From assembly GCA_029945375.1 (NCBI GenBank), contig CM057069.1:124001-188000 (forward strand): DNA of 64,000 nucleotides, read 5' to 3'. Positions within the stretch are counted from its first letter, which is position 1; each line of letters opens with the position of its first letter. The notes beneath the pieces were generated by a model. That model made no database searches and was not told the origin of the DNA. It saw only the letters and a list, made by a program, of their open reading frames with translations. The DNA is from Agaricus subrufescens. Taxonomy: Eukaryota > Basidiomycota > Agaricomycetes > Agaricales > Agaricaceae. This document shows, piece after piece, positions 46,271 through 57,183 of the stretch. A program made the translations under genes and the position numbers.

Positions 46271-49200
46271 TCAGGCAACATTAACCTGCTCCAAGTTCCA
46301 GTAGCTCTCTGCATATTCGAGAATGGCACGATCAGAACTGAACTTGCCCATCTACATACAAAGTGCAAAAATTAGCAAGCAAACTATGTTGGATGCGAAT
46401 ATAGAAACAGACCTTAGCAGTAGTCCTGATAGATTTCTTGATCCACTCATCACGGTTGAGGTAGGCGTCGTCAACCATGGCCAAGGCAGCGATGTATGAA
46501 TCGAAGTCATCAGTGAGGAGATAGTAATCTCCTTGACGGATAGTGTTAAGGAGACTAGATACTCGTCAATAATATGTCACGAGATCAGAATGTGAGTACT
46601 CACGGCTCGTAGACACCACCATCACCGAATCTACCGGATGAAACTTCATTAAGAACTTTGGCGAGGGCAGGACATTTCTGTTCGATGGGAACAGGGTGAT
46701 ATGCGTGTTGGTAACGAAGGTCCTCGACAGCACTGAAGAGATATGTCAGCAACGAAGGAAGAACGGTCACAACCACTTACGGTGTCAAATGACCAAAGAA
46801 GACTGAAAAAGTAAATGTGAATATTTAAGATGAGGTGATAGGTTATATCAACTTACAAACGTTGTTCTCGCCAACCTCCTCTGCAATTTCAATGTTTGCA
46901 CCATCTAAGTTCAAGGTCAGAGCAAGGAACATGTCAGGCCATGGTGACCGATACCTACCGACTGTACCAAGAAGAAGACCTCCGTTCAAGCAGAATTTCA
47001 TGTTCGAAGTACCGGATGCCTCAGTTCCAGCAGTAGAGATGTGTTGGCTCAGGTCAGAAGCGGGAATCAAAACTTCGGCAAGAGATACAGAGTAATCCGG
47101 CAGGAAGTAGAGCTGCAAGAATTCTTTGGTATCGGGGTCGGCGTTGATGATACGGGCGACATTGACAATGAGACGAATGGTCTATGACAGCCACATTGAT
47201 TTTAAGCCTTTGAAGTTTCCACGAACATACTTACCAGCTTCGCAATATAGTCTGTAAGATATGGTCATGAGCTACCTTGTACTTTGATTATATTCAGTCC
47301 ACTTACACGCAGGGGCGGCTTTTCCGGCGAAGAAAACGACCTTGCGGTTGCACTTTTTCCTCTGAGCAGGAGTCATAGCCTTCAACGTGAGGTAGCGCTA
47401 TACCATAGCTCTAAGCAACATGAGAATCTGCATGATTAACGGGACGTACGTGGACAACACCAAGGATGTTGAGAGTTTGACGCTGCAGACGATTAGCATC
47501 CTAAGATTGACAACACTGACGATCGAATACCTTGTATTCATGCAAACGCTATGGTGCGGCATTTCAGCGATCCAAAACGCCATAACGATACATTAGAATC
47601 TTACCTTAATTTGAACATCAAACATAGCATCCGTTCGGACGGTCAACCCGAGAGTGACCTGAACGTGTCTTGCCAAACGCTCCTTGTTGCGTTGCTTAAC
47701 AGCAGCCCATTCTTCTCTGAATGCTTTGTCTTCAGTGAAAGCAAGAAGACCCTCAAGTTTGGTCAAATCCTTCAACCAGACCTTCTTCTCGATCTTCAGA
47801 GTCTTGGTAATGAGATCACTGAGCTCAGGGTTGCATTGGTCGAGCCAGCGACGGGGAGTGACTACAACAAAGTTCAGCATTCATCTACTTTTACGCACAA
47901 TACACACCTCCGTTCGTGACATTACCAAACCTATCAAAATGTCAGAAATATACACAACATAAGCTGGACATTGAACATACTTGCTGACACCCTCGAATTC
48001 GACGAAGTCCTTAAGGATGGTGCTCCTCACCAACTCAGAGTGAAGCTAATATATGATGAGTATCATGTACGGGCTTGAGGGATAAACATGTACCTCAGCG
48101 ACACCGTTCACCTTACGACTGCCTATAAATTCCTTCAGAGAATCATCTAGTGCATTTGCCATCGTCACTTACCGATGCAAGCCAGGTGCGCCATTCTGAC
48201 TTGTTTGGGGTATCCCTCTGAGGAACTGTCGTCAATAGTCTGCCTGTTGAATCCAATACAAATGTCACACCTTCAATCAAAGACATCCTAGCGAGCCTGT
48301 CGCGATCACCGGGGAACTTCTTTTCTACAGCTTGAAGGAAGTACATGTTCTATGCCGCGAGTTCAGTTCTTGATTCAAGGCCAGATGTGGGTAACTACAC
48401 TCACGATATCGTAGATGATTTGCATGTGCCTAATTGATGTGTTATACAGATTTAAAAAGAGCCGTTCCAATGACAAACATACCTTGGAAGAACGTGTTCA
48501 ACTAAGGGAACTGGCCATTTCTCCAACGCTTCCTGTAAGAGTGATCAACCATGTCCTCATAGGCCTTAAGTGAGCACCTACGGGCAAGACAGTGTGGTTG
48601 GTATAGAAGAAAGTGTTAGTAACAATTTGCCATGCTTTCGTCCAAGAAAGCTCTTCCTCATCGATGAGGATGCGCATCAATTCGGGAATAGCAAGTGTAG
48701 GGTGGGTCTGTAAATGATTGGATCAGCTTTCGTTCGATGCGTCTCCAATACCATCCTCACATCGTTGAGTTGAATAGCAGCATCTATGTGGTGTCAGAAA
48801 CACTAAATAAAAGTATCGAATGAGAAACTCACAGTCAGGGAAATCAGTGATGGGCTTTCCAGCGTTCTTAAATCTACGAAGGATATCTGCCAAGCTAGCA
48901 GCTGTCCAGAAGCTGGAAAGGAATAAGCATACTATCAAAGAAAACAAAGCACAAGACGAACTATTGTTGTTTCAACCTCAACTCCTTGCCGACTTAAAGC
49001 TTTCTTAGTCAAACTAGTCGCAAAAATGAAATGATAATGCCTACAAGAACTTCAGGAATGATGAGAAACAATACAGCAGGATTCAAAATAATGACTGACG
49101 TGTGATCATTGGGGTACAAAACGGAGGTGATAGCCGCTGCACTGTTAGATGATTCGACGGCAGCTTCATAGTTACCGGCTTCAGATATCGTTAGATGACA

Positions 49201-50571
49201 AACGATTCGCCATGATAAGAACATAAGTCTTACCATTGAACGAGTTCAAGTCAAAGCCACGCTTGGGCTTGCTCTGCCAGAGTCGCAGGTTGTTAGTCGA
49301 CTTGGTGTTGTAGCCAGGGATCATGACATCATAAGCCACTGCCAAAACTTCTTGACCTCCGGACCAAGTAGCACGGCCACTTTCATCGTTCCATCTGTCC
49401 GCTTGTCCGTAGAAGCGTACATCGTATGTGACATCAAGTCGAGGTAACTGTCATGATAGTGATATATCATCGTTGATCAATTACGTGATTCGAGTGATGC
49501 ATACCTCCCATGGATTTTGATGCTCAAGCCATGGATCAGGAGCCTGATCGCCACACAAATAAGGGTCATGTATCGACCAAATTACAGCTTCTAATACGCA
49601 CCTCCAGTTGATTTCCCTCAGGAGAGATGAACTGTTGGAAGATACCGTATTGATATCTCAAACCGTAACCCCAAACGGGGATTTCCTGGCAGTTGAAATC
49701 AAGGTGAGATATCATATCCCCGGACGATCGTGGACCACTACAGTACCTGCGAGGCGGACGAATCAAGGTAGCACGCGGCCAAGCGACCCAAACCACCATT
49801 GCCGAGGGCAGCATCGCGTTCTTTCTCAAGAAGATCTTCCATAGTGAAACCAAGTTTTTGGACACCCTCCTCGAATTGTCCTTTGAGACCGAGGTTGAGC
49901 AGCTAAGGTTTTAAGGGCATGAGGGGCTGGGGGTCAGAGCGGTAGTGAGAGATGGCATTACCGCATTGTCGAGAGTTCTGCCCATAAGGAATTCTAAAGA
50001 GAGATAGTAGGCGCGTTTGGGGTTTTTGCGCGTATAAGTGAGTTGAGTCTCGTTCCAGTTGACCTGAAAGTCGGCGATGTCAGAGATATGTTCATTCTAG
50101 GCTCGCGCTTCAACTTACAAGGAGATCGTCCCTAACGGCGAGTGCAGCGGCCTGGTATGCACCAAAATCATCTGCTTTGATCAGCTTCTCGTTCCAAAGC
50201 CCTGAGTGAAGGCACTCTACCAAGATTGTAGGCCTGACGCGCAAGGGATGTCTGGGTGTGGTTAACGAAACTCTTCGTGACATCAGAGACATCTAGCCAC
50301 GATTTGTTGAGTTATCTACAGGATCAGTTCATGGCAATGCCTCGGACACACCTTGATCAACCCCGCGCGTTCCAGCCTTCCAGACCTCTTCTTCACCTCT
50401 GGGCCATTTTTCTTTCCCAGTCGCATCAACGTCAGGAAGATAGCCTGTTCAATGCGCGCAAGATCAGCTACGACCGACAAACGGCGTGATGAGGGTCTCA
50501 CCTGTGAGGGTGCGAACGTGCTTCGGCCGCGCAGGTTTACCGATGGCCTTTGGGTCTAGAGTAGAGGTCAT
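46271..50571 (-). CDS. gph1: glycogen phosphorylase
   Basis: Releases glucose-1-phosphate from glycogen using pyridoxal phosphate. The start at 50571 reads [20 protein letters not shown]. Exons further on give [68 protein letters not shown] and [11 protein letters not shown]. Near 46975-47040 the sequence [15 protein letters not shown] carries the cofactor-binding lysine (in SNMK), followed by [16 protein letters not shown]. The C-terminus [18 protein letters not shown] ends at TGA 46271-46273. Around 18 small introns interrupt the gene, so no single frame is long; I did not resolve every junction. All landmarks are in the expected order and no disruption was noticed. It is a cytosolic carbohydrate-storage enzyme, normally controlled by phosphorylation near the N-terminus in fungi. 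Confidence 0.95.
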
Positions 50572-51030
50572 GATGGAGACGAATGGAAAGGAGGAACAGT
50601 GACGGGCCGGTATTGCAGAAAAGATCCTACTATATATGTCACAGATCGGACATGTGAAGCGATGGTACGTTGTCGGACTGGCGACGTCATGATGGACACA
50701 CGGCACTCGTATCTAGTTTCAACTCCATATCCTATGCCTATCAAGCTTATTTGGTATATAAAACGGCGCTCCTCGTCGGCCCACGGGGCTCTTTATTTCA
50801 ATTCCGACCTCGGCAGACAGAGCGAAAAATTCGCACGTCCGAGGATACAGGCGAGACAAATAGAAAGGTCCCTCTACGGTACCTGGGTTTACGCGTGCAC
50901 ACCTGCAAATCCCTGAACAACGGTGGCTCTATCATAGGGTTTGAAGGTAGACCCTTGGAAAGAAAATAGCAAAATAATATCATGCACAGACGTGGTTACT
51001 AGAGAACTACCTACAAAGTTATCTAAGTCT
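50572..51030. other. upstream region of glycogen phosphorylase
   Basis: About 0.46 kb between the phosphorylase start and the 3' end of the Tsc10 gene. A TATA-like run (ATATATAG on the minus strand) lies at about 50630-50638, some 60 bases before the phosphorylase ATG; another TATATAAAA on the plus strand is near 50755. The plus-strand frames here look like chance. Confidence 0.45.
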
Positions 51031-52417
51031 TTAAGAGTAGAATCCTCGCTCTCGGAGATATTGCTGGTGTTCTGTTGCATGGGCACCTACTGTTCTGTCG
51101 ACCGACGCTCGCCAAACCGGGGTTGCGAACTAAATCATTTGTAACCAATAAGCATCTCCCGGAAATACGGTCCTGAACTCACGAAGCCAATCAGATCGTA
51201 TAATCCATCTATGATCCAGTTATTTTTTGGAGCAGCTCCGCGCGTTGTTGCCCGGAAAAGGTTGGTAATTAAATCGCCAGCTATGTGTGCCTGTCCTTTG
51301 ATTACACCTAGTAGGGGAGAATTATGATCAGTTGCACCGTTCTCATGGAAAACCACAGCGATTGGTCAAGCAGTGAAAAAGAAAAAATACACGTGAGATA
51401 ATGCCTGAGAACTCCAGGGGAGTTTTAACTGGGGTCGAATGAGGATGCGGCCCCCGGTGAAACCCTCTAATCGCCACCAAGCAAGTTACATACCCTGAAG
51501 TAATGCCATTGCGGCCTGGTCGGGAGTGGAACCAGCATCCGTTTCTTCAATTTTGAGGGTTATCTTTGGTTTGCTCTTGTTCTCCTCTTCATATCCTGGG
51601 GTATACATAGTCGGAGGGAAATAAATGTGGACGTCAATTCCGTATAGAATCATTTCCGAATGAAGGGTGTCAGCCAATCCTGCAGCATAGTTGCATTAGA
51701 GAAGGAGCTGTTGAACCTGAACCTGGAGTAGCTTACCCCGGAGAGCGGATTTGGCAGGCGAATAAGATGCATATCCAATAATTGACATGTATCCCAGAAC
51801 GGATGAGACGAGGGTGATTTTCCCCTTTCTGGCTTGTCTGACCATCTTTTTAGAGACTGCCTGTAGTCGCGGTCAGTAGATATAACCTCGTGAACCTGTA
51901 AAGACTCACCCAAGCTGTCCATGCCTGCACCCAATAACCGTCATTCATACCCTTAACCAAATCCTCTTCAGTCATCTCTACGAAGAACTTAGGACGTGAT
52001 GCTCCAGCACATGTAAATGTGGCATGAGGTGTTTCGCCGTCGTATGGCCCACATACAGCCTCTAAAGCGTCAGTTGCAGCTTTGGCAGTGTCCAGTGCGA
52101 AGGAATACGCGTGGAACTTCTGATTTGGTGTCTGCCTTTCCGCCTAGGACACTTCCGGTAACCATAGGTAGCACGACGTGGCAACTAAACCGTACCTCAA
52201 TTTCCTTGAGTGCTGCATCCAGTCTCTGTTGCGAGCGTGCAACAATCGAGACATTGGCGCCTTTTCGCGCAAGAAGTTTCGCAAGGGATAATCCGAGTCC
52301 AGCACTTCCTCCCGTGACATAGCAATGCTGAATGTCAAGTGAGTCATTGGTGAACCAACAGACGTGAAGACAGACCTGGCCGTCGGGATTCCATTTCGTC
52401 GAGAAAAGGCCGAACAT
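51031..52417 (-). CDS. tsc10: 3-ketodihydrosphingosine reductase (Tsc10/KDSR), short-chain dehydrogenase
   Basis: Second step of sphingolipid synthesis, NADPH-dependent, at the ER membrane. ATG 52417 opens MFGLFSTKWNPDGQ. After an intron the nucleotide-binding loop reads HCYVTGGSAGLGLSLAKLLA, with IVARSQQR supplying the basic residue for NADPH. The catalytic Tyr-Lys pair appears in GYMSIIGYASYSPAKSALRG, with the Ser just before it in LVSSVLGY. KDSR-specific features follow: LYGIDVHIYFPPTMYTPGYE, KIEETDAGSTPDQAA and NWIIDGLYDLIGF. A last 54-bp intron leads to FATPVWRASVDRTVGAHATE, ending at TAA 51031-51033. The C-terminal hydrophobic segment fits membrane association. Gene order and length are normal. 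Confidence 0.93.
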
Positions 52418-52986
52418 GATCGAAACGGACTATTGAATGGTTACTGAATAGTCTGGTCGATCCAGGGGGCTGCCACCCGAGCAAGCCGTGCAGCATTGTC
52501 GCGGGAAATTGCCTATTTCGGTGGGTCGATCAACCAGCAAGTAGCAGCCCGGTTGATGGCTCGTCCCAGGCGAAGCCGAGAATCGCACGCCTGGCCCGTC
52601 CGAGCGACCTTCGGACGTTTCTTCTGCCTCTCTTAGAGCCGTACAGGACTCGAACTAGACGCTGTCTTGAATATCCGAGGTCGGAATACAGCCTGTGGAG
52701 CGACATTTTCCTTCTGCCAATACTGGATCAATAAATTCCTCCGAGAGCGATTTTTGTGATGCCAAGACAATTGTTGATTGTCTTATGACCCCCTAATGCT
52801 CTGACTGAAGCATCTGTCGTGCCTAAGCATTTTCGCCGACCTCGAAACGCCTATGCCTCGCTGTTCGTTCGGAAAATCAACTCTGATATCATGATATACA
52901 CAAGGCTTCTCCATATCAGCTTGCTCCACTGGCAGAAAAAATGTATAAAACCTCTACCGTCTCGTCCTCGAGAGAGTCGAGCAAAG
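52418..52986. other. divergent intergenic region
   Basis: Shared upstream region of Tsc10 (minus) and the AA9 oxygenase (plus). It is GC-rich near 52440-52640. No gene seen; the TATA element is listed separately. Confidence 0.5.
52942..52950 (+). promoter_or_regulatory. TATA box of the AA9 oxygenase gene
   Basis: TGTATAAAA lies about 37-45 bases upstream of the ATG at 52987, followed by a pyrimidine-rich stretch typical of strongly expressed, inducible fungal genes. Confidence 0.55.
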
Positions 52987-53774
52987 ATGAAGCTTTTGTG
53001 TCTCGCTAGCCTCGCCATCCTCTCCCAGAGCGTTTCCGCCCACTACATTTGGAACAACCTCATCTATGGCAGTAGCACGAGCAGTGCTGCCATTCGCATG
53101 CCCGTCAGCAATTCTCCTGTAGAGGACGTGACTTCTGTTGACGTTCGTTGCAACGCCAACCCGGGCAAAGCTTCACAAACGGTCACAGTCGCAGCTGGAT
53201 CTACCATAGGCTTCGACCTTGACAACACACTTTACCATCAAGGTCCCGCCGCCATCTACCTAGGCGCCGCTCCCGGTTCAGTTGCCGACTGGGATGGCTC
53301 TGGCAATGCCTGGTTCAAGGTTTGGCTTTTCTCCATCTTCCGTGTTGAAAATGCAATGCAGGTTACTGAATCCGTATTGGTTTTTTCTACAGATCGCTGA
53401 ATGGGGCGCCACTTTTAACCCCTTCGGATTCACTGATTTCAACAAGAACCAGTTGACCACAACGATCCCGGCCAACACCCCTCCTGGAGAATACCTCGTT
53501 CGCATTGAACAAATCGCCCTACACGTCGCGGGTGCTCCCCAATTTTACATCTCTTGTGCCCAAGTTAGCATCACAGGCAGCGGAACTGGAAATCCTTCCA
53601 AAGTCGCTATTCCAGGCTCTGGGTATGCTACTGCTAATGGTCAGTGTTTTAGTCCACAATATTTGGTGGCTTGTCCTCATATTTCTGTTCAAAGACCCTG
53701 GTTTGACCGTCAACATTTACTATCCTGTCCCTACTTCTTACACCGTCCCTGGACCGAGGCCTTGGACTGGGTGA
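52987..53774 (+). CDS. AA9 lytic polysaccharide monooxygenase, 219 residues, no CBM
   Basis: A secreted copper enzyme that oxidatively cuts cellulose or related glucans. Three exons: 52987-53319, 53393-53639 and 53695-53774 (introns 73 and 55 bp). The signal peptide [18 protein letters not shown] is followed directly by His-Tyr ([10 protein letters not shown]), so the mature N-terminus is the histidine of the copper brace. The second brace histidine is in [16 protein letters not shown]. The axial region shows [15 protein letters not shown] and [10 protein letters not shown] with the conserved Gln-x-Tyr. Two cysteine positions (VRCNANPG and YISCAQV) fit the usual disulfide. The protein ends shortly after the catalytic domain (PGPRPWTG), with no linker or cellulose-binding module. 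The earlier codons in the frame lack a better ATG. Points to a plant-biomass-degrading lifestyle. Confidence 0.95.
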
Positions 53775-54203
53775 AAGTAGCGAAACCAACGAGATAAAGT
53801 TGTAGTTTTAACTTGTATATACCAAGGTGAAATAGAACAGCAGGTAAATTTCGGTACGAACCCTCCGAGGAAGAGAACGTGCGAAAAACCTAAGATTGCG
53901 TTAAAACTAAATCGTTCCTTCGATCATTAGCTTAGTAGCCAAAAAGTATACGAGAGTCCATAGGTTATGTCAAGGTGCCGAACAGCGCCCATACAAACTT
54001 ATATCAGAACCATCTCCAAAAGATCCGATAGATGTTCGAGGTAGTGGCGCTCCGGGTCTTGGCCATCAATCCACCGCCACCACGACACTGAATAAGCCGC
54101 TCGCGTATCTTGAGCTTCGTTTTGAAGAGCTCCAAGTTGATTTCATCATTTTACTTGATAGCCACCCTCTTCAAACACGTCGGATGTTGTTCAAAAACAT
54201 CTG

Positions 54204-54524
54204 TCAAGCAGCCGGGTCTGATTCCAGTGTCTGTTCCAGGACATTAATTGCGTTACTTGGAATCGATGTACGGAAATCCCGGGTATCGTCACTGGGATGA
54301 GCAAGAGGGTTGAACGTCTGGTCTCTGCATGATTGAGACCCGCGTATGGTAGAGCTGTCACGGTACCTTTCAGTTACGGACCCTCTAGTAGCCAACACTG
54401 CACGTAAACTTTGACTACCGCTTCGGAGAGCTAGAGGTGGAGAAATCCTCGGACCAGTAAAGATCTCATTAGAAATAGATGGGAACCATTTCGGATCTTG
54501 TACCGAGTGGCGTTTAAACAACAT
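54204..54524 (-). CDS. uncertain 106-residue hypothetical protein
   Basis: An ATG-started frame (MLFKRHSVQDPKWFPSISNE...) ending at TGA 54204-54206. It is hydrophilic and rich in Ser, Arg and Thr, with no recognised motif, signal or membrane segment. The frame is open upstream of the ATG. It could be a small lineage-specific gene, a fragment, or chance. Confidence 0.25.
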   Translation of the reverse strand: MLFKRHSVQDPKWFPSISNEIFTGPRISPPLALRSGSQSLRAVLATRGSVTERYRDSSTIRGSQSCRDQTFNPLAHPSDDTRDFRTSIPSNAINVLEQTLESDPAA

Positions 54525-54710
54525 CAATCTATCGAAAAATAGAGAACCACAGAAATGACGAGTAGTAAGACGCACAGAAAACGTTCAAAAGTAAGCAGTC
54601 AGTGGCAGGAAGTTTTGGTAATAAATTAGATCTGTATACAATCTTCCACGAAAGGTAGCACGAGAATAAATAGACGCCTACATAACATTGGAAAACCTGA
54701 TGGTTCGCAA

Positions 54711-54738
54711 TCTAAAGAAGTTTATCTAAAGAAGTTTA
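54711..54738. repeat. two perfect 14-bp tandem units
   Basis: The unit TCTAAAGAAGTTTA occurs twice back to back, just past the 3' end of the thioesterase gene. Probably a simple slippage duplication. Confidence 0.85.
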
Positions 54739-54746
54739 TCGTCTTA

Positions 54747-56185
54747 TCAATTCGAGGTAAAAGCCCGTGCACCCTCCATCCCATGTCTAAGTCCACCAAC
54801 AATCTCCAATCTAGCCTTCCTCTTCTCCTCCACGACACCGCAAAAAGCTGTATCCCACCATCTCTCGCTCTCGGGTACCTCCTTCCATTTAGTTAAAAAC
54901 TGCCTTGTAGCTCTAGGACTCCCGCCAGCAGGAACTGAGATCAAAGCTTTAGCTTTAGGCCAATGAGGGGGAGGATTCGTCCTAGAATAAGACGCAAGCG
55001 ATGAACCGAATTCAGATGGTGGCGCGCTGAGACCATGGGTAGCAAGAACTAGTGCTGGAGGTATAGTGATTCGCCCGACTTTGAAACAGACTTCCGAGAC
55101 GGCAATAGTATGGAGTATGGCACCATCTGGCTCTTCATTAGAGAAAAGACTAGCCGCTGCTGCCTTGAGCGTGGAGGACGTCTCTTGAGTAGAAGAAGTG
55201 GGTGTAGAGGAGAATGGTGTGTTGACGATTGATGTGGTGGCATCAGTTGGCGCAGCACTGGGTGGCATCGACCTATCAGGGGTCCCGGCTGGCTTTGCTG
55301 GAACTTTCTTCGAATTTTTACTTTTGGGTTTAGTGACGAATTTATGAACAACGAAGAGCTGAAACATATTCAATACGATGCAAAATCGCACAGTATAGAA
55401 CGCACCCATTTCTGATTCCAGGTAGCCACCATTGTCCTTACTTCGTATTGAGCTAGTATAGGTATCTCGCGAACAAACGTAAAATGAGTTGCTAGATGAT
55501 CTCAGTGACTCAAAGTTGGGCCAAGCAGACAAAAGACATACCTCCAAGGGCTACCGTTCCTCCGCACCCGAAAAATCTGGGGAACATCGCAAGAGCTGTC
55601 TCGAACCGAGCAGTATCAAGTGTCTAATGAGAGCTCAGCGACGATTACAACAATTGTTGTTATTCGCGTACTTTAGGATAGCTGGAATTGCTCAAGTGAC
55701 CGTTATAGTCACATTCATCGAGGGCTAGAATGGTGGGTGTATGGACATAAGTTGCGACAGAAGCAATGCTTGGGTGACCCACTGGCTCTGCCCTTCCAGA
55801 CCCTTGCCATTTCGAGGGGGTTTTCGCCAATAGGAGTTAAATTCTCTTCCAACCACATATCAATACGCTTATCCCTGACTTCCTTTGGCAAAAACATTGT
55901 CCTCCTTTTCAAAAGTTGGAGCCTAGCTTGGATGGAGAAGGCAAGTTTGAAAACACGGACTGAGGGTCGATTAGTCGCCCTTGGATCAGCTCATGATAAC
56001 ATAGCGAGAGAAGATAGCTCACAATGCCACATCAGCGGCCATGACCTGATATTGAGTAGGAACAGTAAAATAGCAAGCCACTTGGTGATTGCTGGCACGG
56101 TTCGAATTACCGTTCGCAAGTTCCGCAAAATGAGCTCGTTGAAAGATAGAAAACCACGTCGCGAAATTGTTACTTGCGGTGACAT
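54747..56185 (-). CDS. THEM6-like membrane-anchored hotdog thioesterase, with an apparent one-base frameshift
   Basis: Hotdog-fold (4HBT) proteins of the THEM6 type; substrate unknown, probably acyl-thioesters. ATG 56185 gives MSPQVTISRRGFLSFNEL, then a membrane helix (KWLAILLFLLNIRSWPLMW); an intron joins this to FRVFKLAFSIQARLQLLKRR and LPKEVRDKRIDMWLEENL. The hotdog core follows: HPSIASVATYVHTPTI, DECDYNGHLSNSSYPK, TLDTARFETALAMFPRFFG, GATHFTFVREIPILAQYEVR, MVATWNQKW, LFVVHKFVTKP, then HTIAVSEVCFKVGRITIPPA and an end with RWWDTAF. Near 55788-55797 the frame of NPLEMAR-VW and that of VGHPS differ by one base, and no intron of normal size can bridge them. The gene is therefore either broken, miscalled at one base, or spliced unusually. 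Everything else is intact. Confidence 0.82.
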
Positions 56186-57183
56186 GGCTGAGCAAAAGAG
56201 GCCAATTACTATAGGAGGATGCAGGGAAAATGCGCCTTTAGCAGGGACGAGAAAATCACGAGCAAGAGGACGGAAGGGGGATTGCCGAGAAAAACAACAC
56301 AGCAACAAATCTTATCAGATCAACAGCATACATTTCTTCCGGGCCCTTAATCACCGTAGCCACGATGAAATCTTCTCGATCAATGGAACACCAAACACCT
56401 GAACGGATTATTCGGGGTAGTGCCATGGGTGACCGCAATGGTCTTCAATTGTCGGTTTGCTCTTAACCATCAGATTTGAGACCGTTGTTTGACGCCAGTT
56501 GAACGAAGAATCGGGGGGAAATTGTTCATGCGGCAAAGTCGGAGCACAAACCCGCTCAGGTCGCTTACCATCCAGCCATACCCCGCTTATAAGAAACAGA
56601 CTTCAAAATATCCGGGATACTTCAGGAATTGGAATCAGTTGCGGTTGCACATGATGTAGTTCTTCTATTAATACCCGCATGCATGATGTTGGAGTCGAAG
56701 GCGAAGTCGGACAGCGCCCATAGAGTTAGGAGATGGGGACTCGCCTTCTAGCACTTTGGCTTGCCATACATATCCAATGCACCACATGACATCAATGCTA
56801 ATGGGTCCGATAGTTTCGGTAGGTATTTTCATCCCTTGGAAAACGGTGCCGCACTTTGCCCAAGTTGCATTTACTCAGGATGTGCTGTTCATTCAACATT
56901 TTCGATCTGCCAAGAGCCCTCGCATTTTTTTAACACGTATCCTACGCAACTTCCCAGGTAGCGGTGAGCCTGAATCCATGAATGCCTAGTGTATTACATT
57001 TGTAATCATCAGTTGCTACTATACGGAATCTATCACAGGAACTAACATCAGAAGCTTGATAACTATACTATCTGGGGAAACGCACTGTAGCCACCATTTA
57101 AAAGTGGTGCAGGGTGATCATTGCCTTTTACCTTCTCTCCGAAACCACCTCACGTCCTCCATTTCCGCTTCTTCATCATAGCC
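56186..57183. other. divergent intergenic region
   Basis: About 1 kb between the thioesterase (minus) and the first DUF6534 gene (plus). The plus-strand frame that reaches 56402 is antisense to the thioesterase and is not a gene candidate. Other frames look random. Confidence 0.45.

Larger units (their letters stand above)
53775..54746. other. convergent intergenic region
   Basis: Nearly 1 kb between the oxygenase and the thioesterase. It holds one uncertain small frame (54204-54524 minus) and a short tandem repeat at 54711-54738, both listed separately. Confidence 0.45.

Noticed and set aside
50599..50969. Two overlapping plus-strand frames of about 100 residues upstream of glycogen phosphorylase
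   Set aside because: They overlap each other in different frames, have no recognisable sequence and lie in the promoter region.
55737..56402. 221-residue plus-strand frame
   Set aside because: Antisense to the N-terminal exons of the thioesterase, whose minus-strand reading has clear family sequence and splice sites.
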